From Termitomyces sp. T153 (lineage: Eukaryota; Basidiomycota; Agaricomycetes; Agaricales; Lyophyllaceae), in assembly GCA_018296165.2 (NCBI GenBank), contig JACKQL020000069.1, forward strand, positions 186,001 through 250,000: 64,000 bases of DNA. Direction: 5' to 3'. The notes below the pieces were generated by a model, which was given only the letters and a program-made list of their open reading frames with translations, did not search any database and had not been told where the DNA came from. The translations under genes and the position numbers were made by a program. This document shows positions 46,104 through 58,781 of the stretch, in pieces. The first letter of the stretch is position 1. The number at the start of each line of letters is the position of its first letter.

Positions 46104-47246
46104 CTAACCAAACCCTGCCCACTCGATTGTGAGATACGAAACTTCTTTCTTTTCGTCATCCCAGCTACACATTAAATGAGCCTTTTTAGTTGCTGTCCCC
46201 AACCTTCCATGGGCAACGATTTCCATGGGTCGTAGATCAAATACTGGAGATTCCAATACTGTGGCAGCAAAATGTGAATGATATCGCAGAGGATCCCCTG
46301 GCATCTGAATCAGACTTCGTTTAGACCAGATGAATCTGAAAGAACGGACCAGGATAGACGAGATAATCCCCTCCAAACTTGATTCCACCACCCATGAAAT
46401 AACCTCGTTCCCACAGATTCCTGAACACTCCACATCGAGCGCGTTCCTGAGGTGTAGACGGGTAGTCCCATATCCCTGCATCTTTCGCGGCGGCAATAGT
46501 GGTGTAGGAACACGAAGGATCGGTGTTGTACCATTCAAGTGTGGTCGATGAGGTTGGAATCACGACGGTGTGGCCAACAGATAATGTAGCTTTGGATTCA
46601 GAACTCTCTTCGACCGATTGACTGGGCGCAGACGCCGCAGTAGACTCGGGCAACAGCATTGTAGCCAAGCTACTGTGATCACCAGATTCCTGAGCGAGCT
46701 TCGCTTTCGCTGCCCGTCTTTCCTCGCGGGCTTTTCTTTTTTCTAGAGCCTCGGCGGTCATTGCATGGCCCTTTTCATTTTCTTTTGCCTCCTTCGCTTC
46801 GAGTAATGCCATTTGACGTTTGATGTCTGCTTGTTGCTCTGCGTCCCATTTTTGTAGATGTTGGGGGCTAGGTTGGGGGTGTGCAGTAGGGTCGTCAATG
46901 AGCACAGCAAGTTCTAGATAGAGTTTCAAAAGTCGAGGGTCAGGTGTGTGTGTTAAGTATGGTAACAACATCCTGACGCACCATTCTCCACAAGTAAGAC
47001 AGCCTCTTCTGGCATCAATAACAAAGGCACTCCCAAAAATACATTTTGTTGTGACAGATGAGGAAGCGTTCCCGATAGGACGCCACAGATGTGATGTTTA
47101 GAACGGACCAGTGCAATGTCTATCCATGAGCAAATTTGTCAGGGTTTTCATGCGACCTAGAAACAAGCATTCGCACCATCGACGTCCCATATGAAAGCCT
47201 TTTTGTTAGATACACGGAGTGGTATCCGCCGCGAGTCTGCAGCCAT
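46104..47246 (-). CDS. SEN34: tRNA-splicing endonuclease catalytic subunit SEN34
   Basis: Cleaves the 3' splice site of intron-containing pre-tRNAs. Starts MAADSRRIPLRVSNKKAF at 47246, followed by IWDVDDIALVRSKHHICGVL, which is the N-terminal fold. A helical, K/E/A-rich linker (ALEKRKAREERRAAKAKLAQ) precedes the nuclease core. The core has FRNLWERGYFMGGGIKFGG, DYLVYPGDPLRYHSHF (catalytic Tyr and His) and TATKKAHLMCSWD (catalytic Lys). It ends TIEWAGFG-stop. All three catalytic residues are in place. Four or five exons. Length about 330 residues, normal. Confidence 0.94.
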
Positions 47247-48354
47247 GACTTGCAGATGAACGATGAATGGAAACCAGAATCACGATCAAATTTCAATACT
47301 GCGTAGCTTCGTCGATCTGTATGGATGATAGTCAGGTCTCTTCGCCCTCTACGGATCTGTCAGTCACGGTTGTACTGCTGGAACACTTTGTTCGGGAGAT
47401 CCTGATTCTGTACAACTTTCTATATATACCACACGGCCGCACGGTCTTGTTTGTCCAGTTACAAGAAAACATGTCACTACAGTGATAAACGATATTCGAG
47501 AAGTAATGGATGTAAAAAAGACTGTACAATACGATGACCATCTGTCACTGCGACCTTCTTCGAACAAACAATTAGCTGACGAAGCATCTGAATGTTCGAT
47601 ATTACTCTTTCAATGATTAGATCAAAGTTCGATAAGTGTGCGCCCTCGAAATTCTTTCCGTAAAAACCTGCAAATAGAAGGAATAAACTTACGAAGGGGT
47701 GGGTGAAACATCGGGGAGTCGGACAGAAGAATTGATGGGTAAAAGGGGAAATTGGTACAGGAAAAAGGCGAACGACGGGCGATGGAACTAGAGAGGAATA
47801 TGAAGGCAAATGAAGACCGGGGACACGGGCCGACGAGAAGAGGTTACTGGGATAAGGTAGGATAAGGCTTGGTGACTTTGTTGATTTTGAAAACGACCGA
47901 CGGAAGGTTTCAAAATTTTGAAGAGATAGAGCTGTTGTTCCCGATGTAGTCCCTCTTTTCGCGGTCAGAAATTGTATATAAGGGCTACGTACGAGCAGGG
48001 ACACTTTCCCAGAACTCTCGAGCTCTTCTGAATCCTCTCTGAAATCGTTCTCGGCGTGTTCCGACAGAATTTTCGACAAGTCTTGTCTCGACTTGTGCTC
48101 CTGTGTTTCGTTGTCTCGATCGTTTCGCAGTCTCACGTTCTCGTGATTGGAAACGTTGTCCAGCCATTGGCTCGTGCCAGGAAAGCGCCCGGGCCGTTTA
48201 TCGCGAATTCTTTGATTCCATCATTCTCACACGATAACCTCTTTCCGACTTGTAAGTACTCTCTGCTCATAGGCAATTGCTTACGCCACACTAGAGCTTA
48301 GTTCGACCGTCTGTCCTCTCCCATCGGTAGCGAAAGCCCCCTTACCACACCGAA
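47247..48354. other. Divergent intergenic region with IAH1 promoter and 5'-UTR intron
   Basis: A TATATAAG box lies at 47975-47982. A likely 5'-UTR intron runs from about 48255 (gtaagt) to 48300 (cttag) before the IAH1 ATG. The minus strand is open for 219 codons (47477-48136), but the product has no recognisable domain and covers the promoter, so it is probably chance. Confidence 0.45.
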
Positions 48355-49283
48355 ATGTCTGCTACTGTTCAGGACGTAATTGTGCTCTTCGGCGACTCCA
48401 TTACGCAGGGTGCCTGGACGCCAGGTCTCCTGGGTTATGGAGAGCAGCTTACTCGTTAGTAATCACGCTGAATTTCCCGAAACTCTACTCACAGGCTCGC
48501 TACGAGTTAGATGTTTACGCGAGAAAGCTCGACGTCTTGAACCGTGGATTATCAGGATATAACACAGACTGGGCTTCGCCTATATTTCGTAAAGTAAGTT
48601 TGAGTATGTTCTGCGTGGAATTCTGAAGGAGTCATGAATAAGTTTATCTTGATGTAGATTCTTGCAACCAGAGATGAAAGGGAATACGTACCGAAGATCC
48701 GCCTTTTGGTAATCTGGTTTGGAGCCAATGATTCTTGTATCAAGCCCAGCCCCCAGCACGTCCCAATAGAGAAGTTTGCTGCCAACCTCAGGGAGTGGGT
48801 CGACATTGTCCACTCTCCAAACTCCGAATTCTATTCCCCGGAGACACGCATCATTCTGATAACACCACCTCCGGTGAACACATATCAGCGACGCGCCGAC
48901 CTCGAGTCGAGGGATCCTGCTCGCTATCTAGATCGCGAGTTCGAGACAACGAAGAGTTACTCTGAGGCGGTTAAGGACGTTGCTCGGGAAAAGAAGGTTC
49001 CAGTTACAGATATTTGGACGGCTCTTTGGGAAGCTGCTGGAAAAGATGAACAATCGCTGAGCAAGTTTATGTATGATGGGCTCCATTTAAATGCGGAAGG
49101 ATATAAGGTCCGTGCACGTTGTCCATCTTCCCTTCATTCTATTGAGTGGCCTACCCATGTCAGGTCTTGTACGAGGCATTGGTCGCGACAATCAAAGAAC
49201 ATTATCCGGACGTGCATTTCGACAATCTACCCGAGGCATTTCCTCCATGGTTGGCTCATGCCGAGCAGGCTGCACAGAATTGA
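48355..49283 (+). CDS. IAH1: Isoamyl acetate-hydrolysing esterase (IAH1, SGNH/GDSL hydrolase)
   Basis: Hydrolyses short acetate esters such as isoamyl acetate. Starts MSATVQDVIVLFGDSITQGA, with the nucleophile Ser in GDS. The first intron (48455-48510) uses a late acceptor and gives YGEQLTHVYARKLDVLNRG, then LSGYNTDWASPIFRK. Block III is VIWFGANDSC and block V is YDGLHLNAEGY (Asp and His). Ends HAEQAAQN-stop. Four exons, about 255 residues, as expected. The nearer acceptor at 48494 would shift the frame, so the deduced one is needed. Confidence 0.93.
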
Positions 49284-50385
49284 CTGGTAATTATGTGCAT
49301 AGTTACGTACCCGAATATTGTTGACAGATGTTTCACTTCGTTCATGCGATACACGGCAAATGCTCGATTACCCGAAAACAATAAGTAAAACATGTGGGAA
49401 CTGGAGGAACGTCATACTATGTAATAGCCCTAAGCATATCCAGTTCGGGAACAAAGAGGTTTGGAATGGAATAGTCTAACTGGCATCAGGCACATTACGA
49501 CGCGGTCACGTGTTAAGTTGAACATTGGCCAAATAAAACAGAAATCTGAGGCGTCCCGGAAGAGACGCGGGTTTGCACGATCGTTCGTCCTCGTCGTGGG
49601 CAACGGCCTCCAAGACACGCCTCGCCAACTCGCCAGCTGCCTGGGGTACCCTCTTGGAGGTTCAAGGGACTCTGTGTCAAGAAATATATATATCACTGAT
49701 TTATTTGGCAGGCGCCAACGGAATTGGACCCACGAGTGCCTACAGCTGGTTTGCCATCCGTTCACCAGACGTGAGAAGGTTTTTTAAGCCATACCGCCAC
49801 CTGTTCACCTTTTGGTTACTCTCGTTCACCAGGCGCGGTCTCCGTTCAACACTCGTTAACATCCAAGTGAGTCTCCTTTGTCTGCCATTTCCACATGTCT
49901 CTCGGCTATTCGCTTGGTTAAGTTCAACCATCCGTAAACGAGCGTTCCGGTCGGGGCAGGAGGGTAGCCCGTCTGGGAGGACAATGCAAGCAATCTTGCT
50001 CCAATCTCGATCTCTCCTCTCGTCGTTCATCCCTGGCCGCGTACTAATTACCATTGTCTTTCAGCTAGTGCTTATATATAACGGTCGGTTGGCTACACTT
50101 CTGACCTTGAGACATTGGTTCGTTCTTTGCCTTGGCTTGCTTCCTTCTCTAACCGTCCTCTTTTCTTTGCCATTCTGTATTGTATCACGATCTGTGCCAC
50201 ACAACTAATTTGTATCACACGTCTGACCGTGCCACTAACAACATTCTGTAAAATCGTCTTGACTTGTTCTACGACCACGCATACCAATGCCTCCTATAAC
50301 GACATCATTCATGAATCGCCTTGTGGAAACAAGACAGCCCTACACGAGATACAGAATTAACCTTCAACCCATATTCGCACACGAT
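49284..50385. other. Intergenic, CDC25 promoter
   Basis: 1.1 kb with long C/T- and T-rich runs near the CDC25 end. No gene or tRNA could be supported on either strand. Confidence 0.45.
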
Positions 50386-52592
50386 ATGTCTCTTTTATCG
50401 CGTACATCGTCCTTCAATTTCCTTGCGCCGCCGGCTGCCCCTTCCCGCAAACGTAGCGAGCGTTCAATACGGCGGCAAGATATAGACGACTTCTTGTCCT
50501 CAGATCTTGAGGTTTCTTTCGCATCTACTGTCTCCATACATTCTCCGCCACGGAAAGCTGCTTGTTTGGCCCCGGAGGAGGATTATGCAGAACCTATGGA
50601 TATTTCCCCTGCGCCACCGCCTAAGTCAGCACTCAAGACGGGAGCTCGACCACGCGCGTTCACCAGCGGTGCACGACTCTTTGGGAACGATTTAAGCAAT
50701 GGAGGTGAAGGACTTATGCCGAGTCCCTCGATAGATCCTTCGCCTTCCGTCAAGTCATCGAGGAAGACACAACGTTCTGCATTACCAAACGAATGGCTCA
50801 TGGTTGCGCCACCCAAGACTGCAGTAAGTGGGGCTTTTCTGTCAATTAGGTGACGTGTAATTGACGAATTGTCAGCCCCCTGAAGCGCCTGCCCTAGTGG
50901 ATGATGCAATGGATGTGGATACCTCGTTTGTGGCTGACCAGCCCGCTGCCACGGTATATCCTTTCGTCCCCACTCTTGCCTCTGCCGCACCCACCTTCGA
51001 CAATCTCTTCTACGATACCATGTCACCCCGCCGATCACTTGATGCGCCTTTGGACCTTGAGCCCAAGAAACGCCGCTCACTATCACCTGAGCCTATCCGG
51101 AGTTTTAGTTTCGAGATTGATGATTCGTCTTCGCCCATGCAACCATCTCCTTCACAGTCGAAGATGGAAAGGCTTGGAAGCAACACTCTCTTTAGCCGCT
51201 TAAGCAAGCCAACTCTAGAAGGATTAGGTGTACCATCTTCTTCAATTCCCAAACGTCCTCGCCGTCCTGCTCTTTCCACTGTGGTGCCTCCATCCAATGC
51301 ACAACCTGTGCACACCGCGTACGCTGTTCTTGAGTCTGCCAAAGACAGTCGAGATGATTTGAGCCCGAAAGGACCTCTACCTGTGCGCCGCGCCTTCTCT
51401 GCGTTGATTCCTCAGTCGAGCTTCCTAGATGGCTTGTCAGACGAATCATCCTTTGATGGCCCAGATATGTCATCACCGGCTCAAGCTTACTCCAAGCGCC
51501 AGCAAGTGAAGACGATCAGGAGGTGTGATGGTACGGACGACTTCAGGTCGCTCACCGGAGCTACTGCGTTGAAGATGAATGAAAGCCCCTCAGCGCGGTT
51601 TATGGCAGCCGGAATGCCGGGCTTCGGCGACAATGAAGCTCACGGGAAGATTTTGCCTTGTTATCGGGTGCGCGAAGATGGTCTGATGAGAATTAACTGC
51701 AAAACGGTGCGTTTCGTGTGTAGTTTGTTTGATGGGCTTTGTTCACTTTGATCTTTCACGCAGTTGGACGAGTTATTAGATGGCAAGTACGACTCGCGAA
51801 TCGTTGACTATCACATCATCGATTGCAGGTTTGATTATGAATACACCGGTGGTCATATTCCTGGTGCCGTTAATATCAACACAACGGCAGCAGTGGAAGA
51901 ACTTCTACTCGGTCCTAGCTTGACTAAACCCCAGCCATCTGTAAGCGGAGACACGATCCGGAAAACAATTCTGGTTTTCCACTGCGAATTTAGCGCCAAG
52001 AGAGCTCCTACTTTGTATGTGGTTCCTGTTCTCGTTCACACTATCTGATTGACATTTTTTCCTATCTAGCGCGAAGCATCTCCGCGCCAGGGATCGTGCA
52101 ATGAACAATCACCTGTATCCGAAGATTCATTTCCCTGAAGTCTACATTCTTGAGGGTGGCTATTGTCAATATTACAAAACGTCTCCTTACCGCTGTGATC
52201 CACAAGGTTATGTGACGATGGATGATCCCACTCATGCAGCGTCCCGTCAAGATAACTTAGATCAGTTTCGCAAGGCTCGCTTTGGACGCCACAAGTCTTA
52301 TGCCTATGGTGATGGACCTGGAAAGACATCTCTGATCTCTCAACAGCAGAAGAGGAATACCGCACCCAGTACCAACCCAGTTTTCGCCGCCGCCAATGCA
52401 GCCCGCACCCGCAGAGGTGGTCTCATGACTCTTCAAGAAGATAATAGCGCTACTGCCGATGCTGATGACACGGACACCGATCTTGGTGACAGTCCCTGCC
52501 CTCCTCCTAATAAAGGTGCAGCCCTCAAGAGGCTTGGACGTGCACCCCTTGTTCGTGCCGAGACCTACAATCCTGTCCGCATAGCTTATTAA
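50386..52592 (+). CDS. CDC25: M-phase inducer phosphatase CDC25
   Basis: Dual-specificity phosphatase that activates Cdk1 at mitotic entry by removing inhibitory phosphates. Starts MSLLSRTSSFNFLAPPAAP; the long N-terminal regulatory region is S/P-rich with many SP/TP sites, consistent with control by kinases. The catalytic rhodanese-like domain begins KILPCYRVREDGLMRINCKT, LDELLDGKYD, YHIIDCRFDYEYTGGHIPGA, then VFHCEFSAKRAPT, the CX5R active site (Cys and Arg present), and FPEVYILEGGYCQYY. A C-terminal 120-residue tail is disordered (RKARFGRHKSYAYGD). Exons: 50386-50823, 50876 to about 51703, then two more. It is preceded by a long T/C-rich leader. Confidence 0.95.
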
Positions 52593-53504
52593 ACGACTTT
52601 GGTCGCCCACGTATACCACGTCTTTCATGCCCGCCCTCTGGATGTTATATATTATCTCCGAAATTACGAGGGCCGCACGCCTCGCCAACGTTACAACTCT
52701 TGCACAAGAAAGACAAAATACCGCACGATCTCTCATGTTTCCAATGACAACACACACGCACACAGCCTTAGCATGCCACCCTTTTACTACTCGAGAGTAT
52801 GCCTCTCGTCCACCTTAGGTGATAGCCCTACTTTTCATGTCGCAATTGATTGCACGAAAGGGTTCCACCGAAAACGAGGTGAATAACCGAGTGGGTCGAG
52901 TCATATCTGTTCCCTGTGTCATCCTTACTTTCCCATCTTGTTTGATTTCATATTTATCCACATGCTCTACGCAGTGTAACCATCTCACCAGATCTGTTTC
53001 GTTATTTCTCTATGTCTGGACAATCACAAAGCATATGACAATTTTCTCATATCTCCTTTCATCTGCCTCTCGGTATTTACACGCATCTTCTGTGGTCCCC
53101 TTTTTATATCCTCTTAGATTTAGCAACTTGGTTTGCTACGGTACGGATACATGGACGGGTTCATTTATCTGGTACTATATCTCTTTTTTCCTCTTCTTTG
53201 GTCTTAAGTACCACCGGAGCCAGCCAGTTTCTGGTCGTTCATACACATAACATTCTGCATTTTCATCGGACTGCCTAGCCAATGAACGTTAGAACATTAG
53301 ATGCAATAAATTCTCTCCATTTCCGTACACTCGAGTGAAAGTTTTAGTCGGAAGAGTCTTCAGTTGAGCATGATAGAAATTTGATTCAAGCGGCGTTCGA
53401 ATACGCGTGGACGCGTTTCTGTCATCTCGTCCCTTCATACCACCTCTGAATTTCGGCACATCGTACTCCCACCCTACCTTGTTATCCCACACGATCGTTT
53501 ATCC
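52593..53504. other. Intergenic, CDC25 3' flank and TCP1 promoter
   Basis: 912 bp, T-rich; no coding or RNA feature supported. Confidence 0.45.
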
Positions 53505-55569
53505 ATGTTTCAACGCGATCCCAGGGCAGGCGCATTCCTCGGTGGGGACCGTGTCTCTGGCCAGGACATCCGTGATCAAAATGGTGTGCTTACTTGTTAT
53601 ACCTGTGGAGGACATACATTCAATTCCTTTGCTTCCCTAGTCATTGCTGCTCAATCTATCGCGAACATTGTAAAGAGCTCGCTAGGCCCTTTGGGTCTTG
53701 ATAAGATGCTGGTGGACAACATCGGAGTGCGTCGATGTCTTGGTTTATGATTGAAGTTTGAGTACTCATTACGGCTATCTACTTTTTCAGGAGGTTACTA
53801 TCTCTAACGATGGAGCTACCATTCTCTCGCTGCTTGCTGTTGAACATCCGGCCGGCCGAATTTTCGTCGAGCTCGCTCAAAAGCAAGACAAAGAAGTTGG
53901 AGATGGTACGACGTCTGTGGTCATCATTGCTGCAGAACTGCTGCGGCGTGCAAATGAGCTTGTGAAAGCTAAGATCCACCCGACAACTATCATTACTGGA
54001 TACCGATTGGCGTGCAGGGAGGCAGTGAAGTTTATGCAAGAGCAGCTGAGTGTTAAGGTGGATGCTTTGGGGCGAGAGGCGTTGATCAATGTTGCAAAGA
54101 CAACGATGTCGAGTAAAATCATCGGAAAGTGAGTCTTGCATCTTGTTTGTTCTCATGGGGTTTCATTTAATCTACTGATATCATGTAGCGACGATGATCT
54201 CTTCGCGCCGATGGCAGTGGATGCTATGATGTCTGTGCGGACGATTAATCTACGGGGAGATATTAAGTATCCAGTCAAAGCGGTGAATGTTCTGAAAGCG
54301 CATGGAAAGAGCGCACGAGAATCGCTCTTTGTTCAGGGTTATGCTCTGAACTGCACTGTCGCAAGTCAAGGTAAGTCTTATTACTGATCCACCTATGTCG
54401 AGATTCATCTATATATGAGTAGCGATGAAAAAACGTATCACTAATGCTAAAATTGCCTGCTTGGATATCAACCTGCAAAAGGCGCGGATGCAGCTCGGAG
54501 TCCAAATCCTCGTTGACGATCCTAACCAACTGGAGGAGATAAGGAAACGGTGCGTGGCAAATTCTGATAAACTTGCTCTGATGTTCAAGGGTTGTTTACA
54601 GGGAAGCTGAAATCACATTGGAACGTATTCGAAAGATTTTGGCGGCAGGCGCAAACGTCGTGTTGACCACCAAAGGTATCGATGACTTGTGCTTGAAGGA
54701 ATTTGTCGAGGCTGGTGCGATGGCAGTTCGTCGGTGTAGGAAAGAGGATCTCCGGCGTATTGCCAAGGCCACTGGTGGTCAGCTTGTTTCGAGTCTTGCT
54801 AACCTTGAAGGGGAAGAATCGTTCGAGGCCAGCTACCTTGGTACCGCTGAGGAGGTTGTCCAGGAGCGTATATCAGATGACGAACTCATTTTGGTCAAGG
54901 GAACTAAGATTGTCAGCTCATCTTCGATTGTTCTGCGCGGTGCGAATGACTACATGTTGGATGAGATGGAACGGGCACTGCATGACACACTTTCTGTTAT
55001 TAAACGGACCTTGGAGAGTGGAGCCGTCGTACCTGGCGGTGGAGCCGTTGAGACTGCTCTGAGCATCTATCTGGAAAACTTTGCGACCACGTTGGTATGT
55101 TTTTACTTATACTCTATTCACCCCTATGTTCTTGTTATGACTTTCCTTATAGGGATCCAGAGAGCAGCTTGCGATTGCGGAATTTGCAGGTGCCTTGCTT
55201 TCCATCCCCAAAACACTCGCAGTCAATGCTGCCAAGGATTCGACTGAACTGATTGCGAAATTGCGGTCATACCACAATGCCGCACAAAATGCACCTGTCG
55301 GTGATCCTAAAAAGGCGCTGTTGCGGTACGGGTTGGACTTGATCAACGGGGAGGTCCGCGACAATGTGACGGCTGGCGTGCTCGAACCCACGATGAGCAA
55401 GGTGAAGAGCTTGAAGTCGGCATATGAAGCCGCTGTATCTTTGTTGCGCATCGATGATGCCATTCAATGTGTCCCAGGTGTGTGTCGATGATACTTTTTC
55501 TTGTCAGGCACGGAGACTGAACTTTATGTCACAGAATCCAAGGGGGAGCCTGATCCACATGGGCACTAG
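53505..55569 (+). CDS. TCP1: T-complex protein 1 subunit alpha (CCT1)
   Basis: Subunit of the cytosolic chaperonin that folds actin and tubulin. Starts MFQRDPRAGAFLGGDRVSGQ; a first intron gives DIRDQNVIAAQSIANIVKSS and then LGPLGLDKMLVDNIG. ATP-binding landmarks are EVTISNDGATIL and QDKEVGDGTTSVVIIAAELL. Later text includes INLRGDIKYPVKAVNVLKAH, ANVVLTTKGIDDLCLKEF, AMAVRRCRKEDLRRIAKATG and VVPGGGAVETALSIYLENFA. It ends GEPDPHGH-stop at 55569. About nine exons; about 550 residues, full length. Confidence 0.96.
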
Positions 55570-55820
55570 TTAAAACGTATGATAGATACTTAGTGTATAC
55601 AATCGATTATACATACTTTGGGAGAGTTTTGATGGAGTGACCTCGGACGCGTGGTGTCACGTGGTTTGGAATCAACATCGAGGACGATCTTAGCTGGTTC
55701 TGATTGTTTTTGCCACCGCCTGCTGTGCTTTCGTCGCTGTTGCGCCCTGAACGCGACTCTACCGCGTCGAACAATTTCTCCTCTCTGACGACGGCGTCGA
55801 TAACGACCAGCTGCGACCGC

Positions 55821-58622
55821 ATGCAGCACGACCTACCCCCGTCAGCTCTCCCCCATCTAGCGCAACGCTACCAGTCGCTTGTCTGGTCATGTCTCGACGC
55901 GGAACTCACCAAGACTGCCGTATTTCACGCAGAGAGATATTATTCCCTAGACAAGCACGGCCACGACTCGCGTCACCTCTATGCTACTGCCCTTCTCCGA
56001 GAAGGCCAGACATACTCGGCATTATCCCTCGTCAACCAACCCTCCGCCAATATCTGCAGTGGGTGCTCTGAGATCACAGCCAAATGCTGCACTGCACTGG
56101 GGCGACATCGGCAGGCGCGCGAGGCTCTGGAAGCGTCGATACACGACCCAAATTATGTCCCGTCTGGTGCGCTCTTAGTCTGAGCAAATTTATGAAATAT
56201 TGACGCGCGTTTTTGTTTGGTAGCGTCTACGAGTCGAAGAGTTGCGAATCCATTTCCTGAGGAGGCGGCATTGCGATGTCGATCGGGCACTATGGCACTC
56301 AAAGGCAACCTTCCTGAAAAGGCTTCGGCCAGTTTCCGACAGGCTCTGAATCTCAACCCGCAGCTATGGGAGGCATTCGAAGGCCTATGTTCCCTGGGTA
56401 CGTTGTCGTCATTACGCGTTTGGTGGGCCATTTTGTTGACCTTTGTACAGGATTGATACCTGATATTGATGTAATACTTCCCCCGCGACCTCTACCTATC
56501 AAACGAGCACCACCCCTAGACGAAACAACAGGGAAAGTGGTCCATCCAATTGCAGACCCTGGGTTCTTCACACCAGACGCAGGTTCGAGTGGGAACCTGT
56601 TTCGTACATGGAAGCCCGACCTCCAACCCCAACCATTTCGGATGGGGCCACCCCCCGGGCCGCGCGACTCAATGTAATAATGACATTTCATTTTTTTTAC
56701 GGGTAAATTTGTGCTGACGCTGTGTGCAGAGCGACTAATGAATCAATCTACCCCGATCACTCATTCCACCAGGCCCACCGTGCGACGCGGTCGCAGCCTA
56801 CCAACACGACTCAACCCCCTATTCAGCGGCCCCTGTCGTCTGCAGACGAGGCGGGACCGAATCCCAAGAGACAACGATCTACGGCGCGGCAGCCCGAGGC
56901 GGTGAAGAAGACGGTGCTCAACCACAAATTGAGTGTAGACGACCCCTTGAAAAAGGCACGCGCACGCCCGGCCTTGATCTTTGCTAACATCTCATCATCC
57001 GGTCGTCATTCTTCCCAGTTTACGACGTCCTCTAGGACTCCTGGACTTGGAAAGAGCAATGCGCAGCCCTTACTGCCGAACACTGCGACACGGAGAAGTT
57101 CGAGGCTGCATCCGCCGTCAAAGGTAAGGCAGGGTTCTGCGTCGTGTATACTGCTGACGGGTGTGATTTGTTGTACAGCCTACAGCGCGAGGAAGACGGC
57201 GTCCGTCGACGACAAATGCGCGTTCAAAGTCTGCGGAATCCGAGGCGGAGGAAGATGTGTTTACAGCAGGGAGCGAGGTCGGGTACCCGCCGTCTCCACC
57301 GTCTAATGCGGCGCAGTCACCGCGGTCGGAGGTGTCGCCGTCGCCGAGCAACTGGACAGCAGCGCAGGAGCAAGCGGCGCAGGAGGAGTACGACGCGGAG
57401 TTGGCAGACTATTATGTGTACAGCTTGACGCGCAAGTTTGCTTGTGCGACGCGTGCGCTGGCGCTGTATGACTGTCAGGGGTGTTTGCGGGAGCTTGAGC
57501 AACTGCCAGCTGTGCATCAGTCTTCTCCGTGGGTACTGGCGATGGTCGGCAGAGCGCATTATGAGAAACAAGATTTTGCTTCTGTGGGTTCCTTTGTTGA
57601 GTTTAGTTTTCTTATCTCTGACGGACATTGTTTGAATTGATAGGCGGAGCGTGCGTTCAAGGCGGTCCGAATTCTGGAACCGCACCGACTTTGGGATATG
57701 GAAGTGTATTCGACTCTTCTGTGGCATCTACAACGGAACGTCGAGCTTTCTTTTTTGGCGCAGGAGCTGCTTAATATCAACCCGAGGTCATCACAGGCGT
57801 GGATTGCCGTTGGGAATCTATTTTCGTTACAGAAGGAGCGGTCACAAGCCCTGACATGCTTTAGGCGTGCTGCAGAGATGGACCCGACATGTGCTTACGC
57901 ATACACACTGAGCGGGCACGAGTCGATAGATGAGGATTTGGAAAAGGCTATCAACTTCTTTCAGTGTGCTTTACGTGCCGATCGCCGCCATTATAATGCC
58001 TGGTGAGGAGAAAGTTTATGTATGATTGTTGTATAACGAGTGGCTGATGGTCTACAGGTACGGGCTAGGGACATGCTATCTGCGGATGAGCAGGCTACGG
58101 CTGGCCGAGTATCACTATCGAAAAGCGGTGGAGATCCACCCGAGCAATGCGGTGTTGCTGGGCTGTGTGGGGATGGTGAGTGGGATGTGAAAATGAGATT
58201 GGGTCGCTTGCTGATATTGGACAGACTGTCGAGAGACGGGGTGACCGGAGTGCAGCACTGGGGTTGTTCAATGATGCAGTAAAATTAGCGCCTGATAACG
58301 CACTGGTTCGGTACAGAAGGGCCAAGATCCTTGTCTCGATGCGGAAATATGAGGTGCGGAACGGTTGTCGGATTGATTGCGTATGTAAGCTGACCGGAAG
58401 CAGCTGGCGGTGCGTGACCTGGAACACCTGCGGGGCACGACGCCTGAAGAGTCGAATGTGGTGTTCCAGCTGGCCAAGGTGTATCGGCTGCTGGGGAACT
58501 CGGCCAAGTCGGCGCACACGCTGGCGCTTGCGCGGGACATGTCGCCGAAGAGCCTGAGCAAGATCAAGAAGCTCCTGGAGACGGTGGAGGACGCAGGGGA
58601 CGACGAGATGGACGAGGGATAG
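55821..58622 (+). CDS. CDC27: Anaphase-promoting complex subunit CDC27 (APC3, TPR protein)
   Basis: Scaffold and co-activator-binding TPR subunit of the APC/C ubiquitin ligase. Starts MQHDLPPSALPHLAQRYQSL, then TAVFHAERYYSLD, the N-terminal TPR dimer region. The middle is a long P/S-rich disordered segment with basic text (PKRQRSTARQP). The C-terminal superhelix of TPRs is intact: CLRELEQLPAVHQSSPWVLA, MVGRAHYEKQDFASAERAFK, QAWIAVGNLFSLQKERSQAL, TCFRRAAEMDPTCAYAYTL, HESIDEDLEKAINFFQCALR and LGTCYLRMSRLRLAEYHYRK. It ends with an acidic tail (DAGDDEMDEG). About ten exons. The ATG at 55704 upstream would add an unconserved stretch; 55821 is preferred. Confidence 0.93.
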
Positions 58623-58684
58623 CAATATAATAATTAATAATTTGTATTTGTGCGGGTCAGGTGATCTGAGTCAAGGCGGCGCGT

Positions 58685-58692
58685 TATATAAG
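58685..58692 (+). promoter_or_regulatory. TATA box of the D-rich protein gene
   Basis: TATATAAG, 63 bp after the CDC27 stop and about 97 bp before the ATG at 58782. It makes an independent gene start here likely. Confidence 0.5.
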
Positions 58693-58781
58693 ATGTCGAG
58701 TTGGATTTGGAGCTGGAGTGGACGGCCATGATCGCCTGAGTTGCCTGCGCGTCGTCGACTGCCTCGCCCGTCCCCGTGATA

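Noticed and set aside
49710..49790. tRNA-like segment with a T-loop-like GGTCCAATTCC on the minus strand
   Set aside because: No acceptor-stem pairing and no proper A box; the cloverleaf cannot be drawn.
50583..51086. 167-codon minus-strand frame
   Set aside because: Overlaps CDC25 exons out of frame; no domain.
55704..55820. Extended N-terminus of CDC27 from an upstream ATG
   Set aside because: Unconserved composition; the protein resembles its family from MQHDLPPSALP onward.
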